From: Achromobacter dolens
GTDB taxonomy: Bacteria; Pseudomonadota; Gammaproteobacteria; Burkholderiales; Burkholderiaceae_B
Direction of reading: 5' to 3'
DNA length: 64,000 nt
Assembly: GCF_902859745.1 (NCBI RefSeq)
Contig: NZ_CADIJW010000004.1
Span: forward strand, 124,001-188,000
Below the pieces are notes generated by a model, which worked only from the letters and a program-made list of their open reading frames with translations, made no database searches and was not told the origin of the DNA. The translations under genes were made by a program, and so were the position numbers. This document shows positions 26,402 to 36,692 of the stretch, piece by piece; within the stretch, counting starts at the first letter, position 1, and every line of letters starts with the position of its first letter.

Positions 26402-27265
26402 GTGCTCGTCGCCGAACTCAAATCCTTCTATGCCGTGGCTCGCTGCGGCACCGTCACCAAGGCCGCCGCCCAGTTGGGCGTGAGCCAACCCACGGTGACG
26501 GGGCAACTGCGCCAGTTGGAGTCGCGTTACGGCGTCGAACTGTTCCATCGCCAGGGCCGCGGCATGCGGCTGTCGGACGCCGGGCACAGCCTGATGCCCA
26601 TGGTGGAAAAACTGGTGCAGCAGGAGACCGAGATCGATTTCCGCCTGCGCGATGCCAGCGACCTGCGCGAGGGCAACCTGCGCATCGGCGCCACCGGTCC
26701 GTACTACATCATGGACACGGTGCGCCGCTACAACCAGCTCTACCCCGGCATCGACCTGACCGTGGCCATCGGCAACTCGCAGAGCATGCTGCAGGCGCTG
26801 CATGATTATCGTATCGAGATTGCCACGTCCTCGTTTCTGATGGATGACAAGCATTTGTACCGCCGCATGATCGCGGCGGATCCGATCCGCGTGGTGACGC
26901 ATCGCGGCCACCCGCTGGCGCGGCGCGGCAAGGTGGCGCTGGCGGACCTGGCCGACCACGCGCTGCTGCTGCGCGAACCCGGATCGATGACGCGCCAGTT
27001 GACCGAAGAAGCCCTGCAGGCGGCCGGCGTGACGGTCAAGCGCACGCTGGAAATCGGCAGCCGCGAATCGATCCGCCAGGCGATCCTGTGCGAACTGGGC
27101 ATCAGCCTGATCCCGTCGCGCGAGATCCCGTCCCATCCCGAACTGGCGGCCCTGGACATCGAGGGCGCCGATGTCGTGATGCATGAATACCTGTACTGCC
27201 TGCGCGAGCGCCAACCGGTGCAGCTCATCGCGCGCTTTCTGGAGATGGCGCCGGCAGCCGGCTGA
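26402..27265 (+). CDS. LysR regulator of phosphonate catabolism
   Basis: 287 residues from GTG at 26402; no better start is in frame before the family's opening LVAELKSFYAVARCGTVTKA. Winged helix at about 1-60 (AAAQLGVSQPTVTGQLRQLE). The ligand domain has GNLRIGATGPYYIMDTVRRY, whose wording is typical of the aminoethylphosphonate-associated LysR group. Divergent from the ABC genes across about 160 AT-richer bases, and followed by the HD-domain gene on the same strand. Confidence 0.88.
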   Translation: MLVAELKSFYAVARCGTVTKAAAQLGVSQPTVTGQLRQLESRYGVELFHRQGRGMRLSDAGHSLMPMVEKLVQQETEIDFRLRDASDLREGNLRIGATGPYYIMDTVRRYNQLYPGIDLTVAIGNSQSMLQALHDYRIEIATSSFLMDDKHLYRRMIAADPIRVVTHRGHPLARRGKVALADLADHALLLREPGSMTRQLTEEALQAAGVTVKRTLEIGSRESIRQAILCELGISLIPSREIPSHPELAALDIEGADVVMHEYLYCLRERQPVQLIARFLEMAPAAG

Positions 27266-27318
27266 TCCGTGGGATCACTGCCCCGCCTCTTCCCCTTGCG
27301 GCCACTCAGGAGACAACC

Positions 27319-27888
27319 ATGGCCTTGACCCTGCAGGACATCGAACAGCTTTTCCTGGAACGCGGGCACCGTTCCTACCATGGCGAATCCGTCAGCCATC
27401 TGCGCCATGCGCTGCAGACCGCGACGCTGGCCGAACGCCATGGCGCCAATGCCCAGTTGATCACCGCCTGCCTGCTGCACGACCTCGGGCATCTGATCGC
27501 CGACCATCCCGACACGCCCACGCTGCGCGGCATCGACGACAAGCACCAGTATTTCGTGCTGCCGTTCCTGCGCGGGCTGTTCAGTTCGGCGGTGCTGGAT
27601 CCGATCCGGCTGCACGTGGAGGCCAAGCGCTACCTCTGCTATGTGGAGCCGCAGTATGAAGCGTCGCTTTCGGAGGATTCGAAACGCAGCCTGGCGCTTC
27701 AAGGGGGCAGCTTCGATGCGGGCCAGGCGGTGGATTTCGCCAGCATGCCGGGCGCGCCGGATGCGATCCGCCTGAGGCGCTGGGACGACATGGCCAAGGT
27801 GCCGGGGCTGGCCACGCCGCCGCTGGACCACTTCCTGGAGATCGCCGAAAGCGTCTCCGGACGGGTCAAGCTGGCGGCGGTCTGGTAA
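27319..27888 (+). CDS. phosphonate-cluster HD domain protein
   Basis: 189 residues behind an AGGAG site. His-Asp motif in CLLHDLGHLIAD near 55-65, with an upstream histidine in SVSHLRHALQTATLAE and later DHFL. The family occurs with aminoethylphosphonate genes; related HD proteins include PhnZ-like oxygenases, but this group's reaction is unknown to me. The conserved metal ligands suggest an active metalloenzyme. It forms a unit with the LysR gene. Confidence 0.85.
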   Translation: MALTLQDIEQLFLERGHRSYHGESVSHLRHALQTATLAERHGANAQLITACLLHDLGHLIADHPDTPTLRGIDDKHQYFVLPFLRGLFSSAVLDPIRLHVEAKRYLCYVEPQYEASLSEDSKRSLALQGGSFDAGQAVDFASMPGAPDAIRLRRWDDMAKVPGLATPPLDHFLEIAESVSGRVKLAAVW

Positions 27889-27897
27889 GACCGCCAC

Positions 27898-27927
27898 CCG
27901 CGCCGTCGGAATACCACGGCGCGGTTT
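27898..27927 (+). terminator. intrinsic terminator after the HD gene
   Basis: CCGCGCCGT (27898-27906) pairs with ACGGCGCGG (27916-27924) around a nine-base loop, with a short T-run. Confidence 0.65.
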
Positions 27928-27961
27928 CAGGCCCGGCTTGCGGCCGGGCCGGCCGGCGCGC

Positions 27962-28813
27962 TCACTCGCCCTTGGCCACCGGCCGGGACGGATCGCTGCA
28001 CCACTCGCTCCACGAGCCCGGATAAAGCCGCGAGCCGGCCAGGCCAGCGATTTCCATCGACAGCAGGTTGTGGCACGCGGTGATGCCCGAGCCGCACTGG
28101 TGCACGATGGCCGCGGGGTCGCGGCCGTCCAGCAGGGCGGTGAATTCCTCGCGCAATTGCGCCGCGTCCTTGAACCGGCCGTCGGCCTGCAGGTTCTGGC
28201 CGTTCGGACGATTCAGCGCGCCGGGAATGTGGCCGGCCACGGGATCCATCGGCTCGACCTCGCCGCGATAGCGGTTGGCGGCGCGCGCGTCGATCACGGT
28301 GAACGCGGGCCGGGCGATGTTGTCCAGCACCGCCTGCGCATCCACGCTGCCCACGAGCGGCGCCGCCGGCGTGACCGGCGCGCCCGCCTGCACCGGCGCG
28401 GCCGCCTCGGTGGAGGTGGGCAGCCCGGCCGCCTGCCAGGCCTGCCAGCCGCCGTCGAGCACGGCGACCCGGTCGTGACCCAGCCAGCGCAGCATCCACC
28501 ACAGGTGCGCGGCGTACATGCCGCCGCTGGCGTCATAGGCCACCACCAGGGTCTCGGGCGTGACGCCGTGCGCCGCCATCAAGGCGCCGAACTGGCCGCG
28601 GTCGGGCAGCGGATGGCGGCCATTCCTGCCGGTCCGGGGGGCCGCCAGCTCGGTTTCGTGGTCTAGGTACCGGGCGCCGGGAATATGGCCGGCGGCATAG
28701 GCCTCACGACCGGCCGCGTGATTGGTCAGGTCGTGGCGCACGTCGAACACGCGCACGTCCGCCGCGCCCAGGTGCGTGGCCAGGTCGGCCGCGGAAATCA
28801 GGGTCATCGTCAC
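27962..28813 (-). CDS. sseA: 3-mercaptopyruvate/thiosulfate sulfurtransferase (tandem rhodanese)
   Basis: 283 residues from GTG at 28813, eight bases after AGGAG; ATG at 28807 is the alternative. Two rhodanese domains (about 1-125 inactive, 155-275 active). The active loop CGSGITA near 242-248 is of the mercaptopyruvate type (CGSG) rather than the thiosulfate type (CRKG). DARAANRYRGEVEPMDPVAGHIPGA is typical of SseA, quoted here in part. It moves sulfur from 3-mercaptopyruvate to thiophilic acceptors. Confidence 0.92.
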   Translation of the reverse strand: MTMTLISAADLATHLGAADVRVFDVRHDLTNHAAGREAYAAGHIPGARYLDHETELAAPRTGRNGRHPLPDRGQFGALMAAHGVTPETLVVAYDASGGMYAAHLWWMLRWLGHDRVAVLDGGWQAWQAAGLPTSTEAAAPVQAGAPVTPAAPLVGSVDAQAVLDNIARPAFTVIDARAANRYRGEVEPMDPVAGHIPGALNRPNGQNLQADGRFKDAAQLREEFTALLDGRDPAAIVHQCGSGITACHNLLSMEIAGLAGSRLYPGSWSEWCSDPSRPVAKGE

Positions 28814-28849
28814 CGGAAATTCTCCTCTGATAGGGTCGGGTTGGCGGGA

Positions 28850-29704
28850 TCAGGTCGGCTTGGGGTCACGCATGGTGCGCCAGACCGACAGCAGGCCCGC
28901 CGAAATGATCAGGCCCATCCCGGCCCAGGCCAGGCCGTCCAGGGTATCGCCCCAGAAACCCATGCCGAGCAGGGCCGCGAAGATGATCGTGCTGTATTGC
29001 AGGGCCGCGGTCAGCAGCGCCGAGCCCAGGCCGAACGCCCGCGTCATGGCCAACTGGCCGAACAGGCCGGTCACGCCCACGCCCAGCAGCGAGCTGTAGC
29101 CGGTCCAGTCCGCATGGCCCCAGCCCTCGAAGCCCAGGCCGGCGAAACTGGACGCGCACACCGCCACCGAAAAGAACAGCACCGTGCGCCATTCCGGCTC
29201 GCCGATACGGCCTAGCTGGCGGATCTGCATCATGGCGATGGCCGACATGGCGCCCGCCCCCAGGCCCAGCAGGGCCGCCAGCCACTGGTCTTCGTTGATG
29301 CTGGGGCGCAGCACGGCGATCACGCCCAGGAAACCCAGGGCCACGGCCGCGATCCGCACCGGGTCGCGCTGCGCCCCGCCCCATCCCAGCATCCAGCAGG
29401 CGATGAACAGCGGCGCCGTGTAGTTCAGGCTGGTGGCGGTCGCCAGCGGCAGATGGGAAATGGCGAAGAAACCGAGCCACATCGAAGTGACGCCGGACAG
29501 GTTGCGCCACAGGTGCAGCTTCCAACTGGTGGGCACGATCGACTGGCGCCCGGCGCGCGCCCAGATCAGCAGCAGCACCACCGACGGCAGGCCGCGGAAC
29601 AGCACCACTTGCGGCAGCGTCGCGCCGTGCTCGGTGCCCAGCTTCACGAACGACCCCATGATGGCGAACATGGCGGACGCCAGCAACATCCAAAGTGCCT
29701 GCAT
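28850..29704 (-). CDS. DMT superfamily (EamA) transporter
   Basis: 284 residues with about ten membrane segments arranged as two EamA repeats (about 5-135 and 145-275). ALWMLLASAMFAIMGSFVKLG opens the first, and FAALLGMGFWGDTLDGLAWAG lies in the second; the latter segment is typical of the family's exporters. The substrate cannot be read from sequence. It is 36 bases upstream of the sulfurtransferase gene on the same strand. Confidence 0.9.
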   Translation of the reverse strand: MQALWMLLASAMFAIMGSFVKLGTEHGATLPQVVLFRGLPSVVLLLIWARAGRQSIVPTSWKLHLWRNLSGVTSMWLGFFAISHLPLATATSLNYTAPLFIACWMLGWGGAQRDPVRIAAVALGFLGVIAVLRPSINEDQWLAALLGLGAGAMSAIAMMQIRQLGRIGEPEWRTVLFFSVAVCASSFAGLGFEGWGHADWTGYSSLLGVGVTGLFGQLAMTRAFGLGSALLTAALQYSTIIFAALLGMGFWGDTLDGLAWAGMGLIISAGLLSVWRTMRDPKPT

Positions 29705-29858
29705 TTGGGGGTCAGCGCTCAGGTGAAAGTGAGGGGGAAATAGGGGAAAGCGATACTATACTCTCCGTCACCGGGGCGGCGCCGGCAGTCGGGGAACTGC
29801 TGCGCCGCGGCACAGTCCAATCCCGCACAAGTCCCGCTCGCTGAGGAACAAAAAAAGC

Positions 29859-30740
29859 ATGAAACGCATCATCCTTTTCGTCATTACCAACCTGGCCGTC
29901 ATGCTCGTGCTGTCGGCCACGCTACGCATCCTGGGCGTAGACCGCTACCTGACCGCCAACGGCCTGAACCTGCAGGCGCTGCTGATCTTCTCGGTCGTGG
30001 TCGGCTTCACCGGCGCCATCATCTCGCTGCTGATCAGCAAGCCCATGGCCAAATGGAGCACCGGCGCCCAGGTGCTGGATCCGAACGCGCCGCGCAACCA
30101 GCGCGAGGCCTGGCTGCTGGACACCGTCCACCAGCTCGCCGATCGCGCCGGCATCGGCCGCCCGGAAGTCGCCATCTACGACGGCGCGCCCAATGCGTTC
30201 GCCACCGGCGCCTTCAAGAACGATTCGCTGGTGGCGGTGTCCACCGGCCTGCTCGAAAGCATGAGCGAAGAGGAAGTGGCCGCGGTGCTGGCCCACGAAG
30301 TGGCCCACATCGCCAACGGCGACATGGTCACGCTGACCCTGATCCAGGGCGTGGTCAACACCTTCGTGGTGTTCCTGGCGCGCGTGGTCGGCTACTTCAT
30401 CGACCGCGTGGTGTTCAAGAACGAACGCGGCCTCGGCCCGGGCTACATGGTCACCGTGATCGTCTGTGAGATCATTTTCGGCATCCTGGCCTCGATCATC
30501 GTGGCCTGGTTCTCGCGCCAGCGCGAATACCGCGCCGACGCCGGCTCGGCCCACCTGATGGGCGCCCGCGAACCCATGATCCGCGCCCTGGCCCGCCTGG
30601 GCGGCCTGGAGCCGGGCGAGCTGCCCAAGTCGTTCGAAGCTTCCGGCATCACCGGCAAGGGCGGCCTGGCGGCCATGTTCGCCTCGCACCCGCCGATCCC
30701 GGCCCGTATCGCCGCGCTGCAGAACGCCCGCGTGATCTGA
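29859..30740 (+). CDS. htpX: membrane zinc metalloprotease HtpX
   Basis: 293 residues, with a GAGGA motif ahead of the ATG. Two N-terminal membrane segments (about 5-25, 38-60), the zinc motif HEVAH at 146-150, two more segments (about 155-180, 195-215) and a third ligand in [10 protein letters not shown] near 225. HtpX degrades damaged inner-membrane proteins together with FtsH. I see no clear heat-shock promoter upstream. Confidence 0.96.
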   Translation: MKRIILFVITNLAVMLVLSATLRILGVDRYLTANGLNLQALLIFSVVVGFTGAIISLLISKPMAKWSTGAQVLDPNAPRNQREAWLLDTVHQLADRAGIGRPEVAIYDGAPNAFATGAFKNDSLVAVSTGLLESMSEEEVAAVLAHEVAHIANGDMVTLTLIQGVVNTFVVFLARVVGYFIDRVVFKNERGLGPGYMVTVIVCEIIFGILASIIVAWFSRQREYRADAGSAHLMGAREPMIRALARLGGLEPGELPKSFEASGITGKGGLAAMFASHPPIPARIAALQNARVI

Positions 30741-30762
30741 TCCCGGCACAGGCCTGGGAAAA

Positions 30763-30800
30763 GCCCCCACGCCGCGCCTGCGGCTTGCGTCCCCCGGGGC
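30763..30800. repeat. partial copy of the GC-rich intergenic repeat
   Basis: It begins with the same 15 bases (GCCCCCACGCCGCGC) as the copy at 34186 and ends in a CCCCCGGGG core. It lies just after htpX. Confidence 0.5.
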
Positions 30801-30828
30801 GCTTTCATCGTGAGGCGGCTCGGCAATG

Positions 30829-30860
30829 AAAAAGCCCCTTGAGCAATCAAGGGGCTTTTT
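30829..30860. terminator. bidirectional intrinsic terminator between htpX and sdaA
   Basis: AAAAAGCCCCTTGA pairs perfectly with TCAAGGGGCTTTTT around a GCAA loop, serving both converging genes. Confidence 0.92.
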
Positions 30861-30878
30861 GTTGGGGGCGGCCCCGCC

Positions 30879-32270
<1,392 letters not shown>

Positions 32271-32445
32271 CGGAAATCCCCTGCATCCAAGAATGATCCG
32301 GCAATGATACGCGCAAGGTCCGGCCCTGCGCAGCAAAGCCCCGCGGGGCGTATGCTGTATTCACGGCACGGGTTTCCCCGCCCGCCCCGGCATGCGATCA
32401 TTACAGAATTATTTCTTGTCATAAAAAGAATGGAACTGCCCCAGG

Positions 32446-34107
32446 ATGTCCGGACTCATCACCCTGCTTGACTTCGCCGGCTACGTCGCCCTGCTGCTCT
32501 GGGGCGTGCACATGGTCCAGACGGGCGTGCAGCGCGCCTTCGGCGCCGCCCTGGGCGCCGCGCTGGGCCGCGCCCTTGGCACCCGCCTGCGAGCCTTCGC
32601 CGCTGGCCTCGGCATCACCGCCGCCCTGCAAAGCAGCACCGCCACCGGCCTCATGATCACCGGCTTCGCCGCTGGCGGCGTGGTCGGGCTGGTGCCGGCC
32701 CTGGCCGCCATGCTGGGCGCCAACGTCGGCACCACCCTCATCGTGCAGTTGCTGTCGTTCGACCTGACCTCGCTGGCGCCCATCCTGATCCTGGCAGGCG
32801 TCTGGATGTTCCGCCGCTATCCGCCGGGCCGCACCCGCGACCTGGGGCGGGTCTTCATCGGCCTGGGCCTGCTGTTGCTGTCGCTGCACCAGCTCGTCGA
32901 ACTGTTCGAGCCGTTCCAAACCGCCCCCATGCTGGGCATGATCCTGGACGCCCTGGCGACCCAGCCGGTCGCCGCAGTGCTACTGTCGGCCGCCTTCACC
33001 TGGGCCGCCCACTCCAGCGTCGCCGTTGTGGTGCTGGTCATGTCGCTGGCCAGCCACCACATGGTGGCGCCGCACGTCGCCTTCGCGCTGGTGCTGGGCG
33101 CCAATCTGGGCACCGCCATCAACCCCATGATCGAGGGCGTCACCGGCGACGACCCCGCGGCCCGCCGCCTGCCGCTGGGCAACCTGCTGACCCGCATCCT
33201 GGGCGTGCTGGCCGGACTGGTGCTGCTGCCTTGGCTGCAACCGCTGATGAGCGATATGTCCAGCGACCCGGCCCGCGCGGTCGCCAACTTCCACACGCTC
33301 TTCAACGCCGTCATCGCGCTGGCGTTCCTGCCGCTGCTGGCCCCCTACGCCGCCCTGCTTACCCGCTGGCTGCCCAAACGCACCGACCCCAACGACCCGT
33401 CCCGCCCCCAATACCTGGACGAATGGGCCCACGACGTGCCGGCAGTCGCCCTTGGCAACGCCGCCCGCGAAGCGCTGCGCATGGCCGATATGCTGCAGAC
33501 GCTGCTGCTGTACGCCCGCGCCGGCTTCAAGCGCGACAACCGCCACCGCATGGTGCAGGCGCGCCAACTGGACGCCGCCCTGGACAAGCTCGAAAGCGCC
33601 ATCACCACTTACCTGGCCACGCTGGACCAGGAAAACATGACGCGCGACGACGTGCAGCGCATGGACGACATCCTCGCCTTCATCAGCAACATCGGCCACG
33701 CAGGCGACATCGCCCACCATGGCCTGCTCAGCCACATCGCCAAGCTGCGCAAGCAGGGCTGGACCTTCTCTCCCGAACAACGCGCCAGCCTCGACGACAC
33801 GCTGGGCGAACTGATCGCCAACCAACGCCAGGCCGCCGCCCTCTTCGTCAACGACGACCTGCGCCAGGCCCGCGCCCTGGCCGGTGAAAAGTCGCGTTTC
33901 CGCACCATAGAAACGCAGGCGGCCGACGCCCACCTGCAGAAAATCAAGGGCGGTCAGGTCGACGCCGCCGAAGTCGGCGCCCTCTACCTCGACATCCTGC
34001 GCGACATGAAGGGCATCAACTCCCACCTGGTCGGCGCCGCCGCCTACCCCCTCCTGGCCCGCCACGGCGAACTCCTCCCCAGCCGGCTGCGCGAAGCGGG
34101 GAATTAG
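32446..34107 (+). CDS. Na/Pi-cotransporter family protein with PhoU-like tail
   Basis: 553 residues. Two inverted repeats of the NptA/YjbB type, the first with ALQSSTATGLMITGFA, the second with AAHSSVAVVVLVM; the QSS motif is altered to HSS in the second repeat. About eight to nine membrane segments end near 310. Residues about 340-550 form a soluble helical domain resembling PhoU. Sodium-coupled phosphate movement is inferred from the family. The only ribosome-binding hint is AGG very close to the ATG. Confidence 0.88.
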   Translation: MSGLITLLDFAGYVALLLWGVHMVQTGVQRAFGAALGAALGRALGTRLRAFAAGLGITAALQSSTATGLMITGFAAGGVVGLVPALAAMLGANVGTTLIVQLLSFDLTSLAPILILAGVWMFRRYPPGRTRDLGRVFIGLGLLLLSLHQLVELFEPFQTAPMLGMILDALATQPVAAVLLSAAFTWAAHSSVAVVVLVMSLASHHMVAPHVAFALVLGANLGTAINPMIEGVTGDDPAARRLPLGNLLTRILGVLAGLVLLPWLQPLMSDMSSDPARAVANFHTLFNAVIALAFLPLLAPYAALLTRWLPKRTDPNDPSRPQYLDEWAHDVPAVALGNAAREALRMADMLQTLLLYARAGFKRDNRHRMVQARQLDAALDKLESAITTYLATLDQENMTRDDVQRMDDILAFISNIGHAGDIAHHGLLSHIAKLRKQGWTFSPEQRASLDDTLGELIANQRQAAALFVNDDLRQARALAGEKSRFRTIETQAADAHLQKIKGGQVDAAEVGALYLDILRDMKGINSHLVGAAAYPLLARHGELLPSRLREAGN

Positions 34108-34108
34108 G

Positions 34109-34247
34109 GCCCCCACGCGGCGCGCTTCGCGCTTGCTGCCCCCCGAGGGGGCTGCCCCGCCTTCGGGCGGCCGGGCGGCGGGCCGGCCCCCACGCCGCGC
34201 ACGCCTCGCGCGCTTGCTGCCCCCCCGAGGGGGCTGCCCCGCCTTCG
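34109..34247. repeat. tandem pair of GC-rich intergenic repeats
   Basis: Copies start at 34109 and 34186, each running from GCCCCCACG through GCTTGCTGCC, CCCCCGAGGGGG and GCTGCCCCGCCTTCG. Each contains an internal GGGGG/CCCCC hairpin. A partial copy lies at 30763 and a diverged one near 18841. Confidence 0.75.
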
Positions 34248-34458
34248 ATGCCCCACAATGGCTGCCAGCGAAGGGGCTACCCCGGCTTGAGGCACTTGTG
34301 TCACAAGGCGGCAGCATGCCCACATGTGATCGCGCTCGCATCGTTCACCAACGCTATGTGGTAGGGCAACAAGTCTCTCTTCACGACAAGCAGCCACCGA
34401 GCACACGCACCTCCGCCCGCGCGTAGCGAGCCAAGCCCCGACGCCCCACACCGCGTAT

Positions 34459-34492
34459 GCCAGGATCGGCTGCCCGCGCAGCCGATCCTGGC
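34459..34492. repeat. 14-bp perfect hairpin
   Basis: GCCAGGATCGGCTG and its exact complement flank a CCCGCG loop. No T-run follows on either strand, so it is not a typical terminator. Confidence 0.7.
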
Positions 34493-34550
34493 GGGCCCCG
34501 CAAACCTCTCGCATGCCGCCGCGGTCCAGCAGCGCCCCATGCCTCGAAAC

Positions 34551-34722
34551 CGGTAGCCCGGCGCGGGTGGCGCATGGGTGGGCGCGCCGTCAGATGCGCC
34601 CGGCGGAAACCGTAGGGAGCCGAAGGCGGACGAGGTTGAGCACGGGGAAGTCCGGAGCGAAGGCTCCGGACCGCAATCGCAGGCGCGCCCACCCATGCGC
34701 CACCCGCGCCGGGCGGCCTACG
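34551..34722. repeat. 172-bp element with 32-bp perfect terminal inverted repeats
   Basis: Bases 34557-34588 are exactly complementary to 34682-34713, with partial matches beyond. The 93-base core carries a 9-bp hairpin (GTCCGGAGC at 34650-34658, GCTCCGGAC at 34663-34671, loop GAAG). It has no coding sense. It could be a miniature mobile element, a dispersed palindromic repeat or a structured RNA. No target-site duplication is evident. Confidence 0.7.
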
Positions 34723-34797
34723 AAAGCAACAACGCCCCAAAAAAAACCGCCACGCAAACGCGCAGCGGCTTCTCATGACGCCAAGAGCACACCCCCC

Positions 34798-35586
34798 TCA
34801 AAGGTACCGCTTGAACCACTCAAGCATCCTCCCCCACCCATCCCTGGCCGCCTCCGCCTGATAATTCGCCCGGTAATCCGCCATGAATGCATGATCCGCC
34901 TGCGGATACACCACGAACTCCGACCGCCGGGCATTCTCATTGCCCGCCGCCAGCTTCGTCTTCATGATCTCGATATCCGACACCGGAATGCTGGCATCCT
35001 TGGCCCCATACAACCCCAGCACCGGCGCATGCAGGTCGTTCACCACATCGAACGCATAGCGCTTGATCAACGGACCATGCCCCGTGCTCAGCTTGCCGTA
35101 CCAGGCCACGCCCACCTTCACGTTCGGATTGTGCGCCGCGTACATCCACGTCAGGCGCCCGCCCCAGCAGAACCCCGTCACCGCCACCCGCTTCGGGTCA
35201 CCACCATGCTGCGCGGCCCACGCCACGCTGGCGTCCAGGTCGGCGAACACCTGTTCGTCGGGCACCTTGCTGACGATCTCGGTGATCAGCTTGGGAATGT
35301 CGGTATAGGTCGATGCATCGCCCTGGCGCTCGTACAGGTTTGCGGCCACGGCCAGGTAACCGGCCTTGGCCACGCGGCGGCAGATATCCTTGATGTGCTC
35401 GTGCACCCCGAAGATCTCCTGCACCACCAGCACCACGGGCAGGTCGCGCTTGCCCTCGGGGGCGGCGTAATAGGCGCTGATGGATCCATCGGCCACGGGC
35501 AACTGGAAATCCCCGTGGACCAGCCCCTGGGCGTCCGTGTGGATCACGGTGGGGGCGACGTTGCCGGCGGCGGCGGAAAAACTCAT
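34798..35586 (-). CDS. dienelactone hydrolase family protein
   Basis: 262 residues from ATG at 35586 behind AGGAG. An alpha/beta hydrolase with the nucleophile cysteine in VTGFCWGGR near 154, the VQEIFGVHEHI oxyanion-side segment, the aspartate in GLYGAKDASIP and the histidine in ADHAFMADY: the Cys-Asp-His triad of dienelactone hydrolase. An N-terminal extension of about 40 residues precedes the domain. No chlorocatechol genes are near, so the natural ester is unknown. Confidence 0.88.
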   Translation of the reverse strand: MSFSAAAGNVAPTVIHTDAQGLVHGDFQLPVADGSISAYYAAPEGKRDLPVVLVVQEIFGVHEHIKDICRRVAKAGYLAVAANLYERQGDASTYTDIPKLITEIVSKVPDEQVFADLDASVAWAAQHGGDPKRVAVTGFCWGGRLTWMYAAHNPNVKVGVAWYGKLSTGHGPLIKRYAFDVVNDLHAPVLGLYGAKDASIPVSDIEIMKTKLAAGNENARRSEFVVYPQADHAFMADYRANYQAEAARDGWGRMLEWFKRYL

Positions 35587-35703
35587 GGCGAACTCCTGTG
35601 TAGGGATCAACGCGGAGCCGGCGCGCCGCGGTTCGCCATCGGGGCGAGCGCGACAGGACCGGCCAGGATCGGAAGCAAAGCCGGGTATCGCGACCGCCAC
35701 GCC

Positions 35704-36537
35704 TCAATGTGTGTGGACGTGCTCCGTGCGTGCCGCGCCGGCGCCCGTCTCGTGCTCATGCCCGTGATGCATCAGGGTCGTCACGCTGTAGATCAGCACG
35801 ACACCCACGCCCACCAGCAGCAGTTGCGGCACCGCATCGGCCAGGGATACCCGTTCGTGCATCTGCGGCATCAGGTCGGCCACCGAGATGTAGAGGAAGC
35901 TGCTGGCGGCAACCACCAATACGTACGGCACCCAATCCTGGGCCTGCTGCAGCACGAAGTAACCTATTATGCCGCCCAAGGCTGAACACAAGCTGGTGAA
36001 CAGGATCAGCGCGAAGGCGCGGCGCCGCGCCAGGCCGGCATTGAGCAGCACGACGAAGTCGCCCAGCTTGTGCGGCACTTCGTGCACGATGATCGAGGCC
36101 GCCGTCAGCACGCCCAGCAACGGATCGGTCAGGAAGGCCGCCGCCACCAGCACACCGTCGCACAGGTTATGCAGCGAGCTGCCGATCAGGATCAGCACGC
36201 CTCCGCGTCCCGCCTCGTGCTGGTCATGACCATGATGATGGTGATGCCCGTCGCCCTCGTGGTGATGGCTGTGGCGCAGCAGCGCGATTTTCTCCAGCAC
36301 GAAAAAACCGATCAGCGACGCCAGCATCAGCCCGAACAGCACATGGGCATCGGCCACCCCGCTTTCGAAGGCTTCCGGCAACAGGTGCAGCAACGCCACC
36401 GACAGCAGCACCCCCACCGACAGACTGACCATGTGATGCAGGTAATGGGCGAACACCTTGTAGGCCAGCCAACTGGCGACAAGGACGGCGATGAGGCCAC
36501 CGGTGACGGTGGCAAGCAGGACCCAGAGCAGCAGCAT
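35704..36537 (-). CDS. ZIP family metal transporter
   Basis: 277 residues. Eight membrane segments; the variable loop is His-rich (HSHHHEGDGHHHHHGHDQH, about 95-115) and the transport helices carry SSLHNLCDGVLVAAAF (IV) and IIVHEVPHKLGDFVVL (V), the binuclear metal site of ZIP proteins. The C-terminus also ends His-rich. It imports zinc or a related divalent metal. No Shine-Dalgarno is evident; no Zur-like box is seen. It lies downstream of polA on the same strand. Confidence 0.92.
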   Translation of the reverse strand: MLLLWVLLATVTGGLIAVLVASWLAYKVFAHYLHHMVSLSVGVLLSVALLHLLPEAFESGVADAHVLFGLMLASLIGFFVLEKIALLRHSHHHEGDGHHHHHGHDQHEAGRGGVLILIGSSLHNLCDGVLVAAAFLTDPLLGVLTAASIIVHEVPHKLGDFVVLLNAGLARRRAFALILFTSLCSALGGIIGYFVLQQAQDWVPYVLVVAASSFLYISVADLMPQMHERVSLADAVPQLLLVGVGVVLIYSVTTLMHHGHEHETGAGAARTEHVHTH

Positions 36538-36648
36538 TTGGGGGACGTATATGGTCAGGGGAAGCGCAACATTGTATTGTTGCAGCCACAAAAGCGGAAA
36601 TGGGCCGCCGGATCGCTGCGCGCCCCGAACGGCCCGATACGAGGGACT

Positions 36649-36689
36649 CCGGGACGAGCGGCGCTTCCCGAGCGCGCCGCTCGTCCCGG
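36649..36689. repeat. 16-bp perfect inverted repeat between polA and the ZIP gene
   Basis: 36649-36664 and 36674-36689 are exact complements with a nine-base spacer. It starts three bases past the polA stop. No T-run follows on the minus strand. Confidence 0.7.
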
Positions 36690-36692
36690 GGG

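Larger units (their letters stand above)
34108..34797. other. 690-base gap rich in palindromes
   Basis: No supported gene; the open frames here are short or repetitive. It holds the tandem GC repeat (34109-34247), a 14-bp hairpin (34459-34492) and the inverted-repeat element (34551-34722). Both flanking genes point into it, so transcription should end within it, but no U-tract terminator is evident. Confidence 0.7.

Noticed and set aside
34255-34790. Coding sequence in the palindromic gap
   Set aside because: Open frames on both strands are products of the inverted repeats and lack ribosome binding sites or recognisable protein features.
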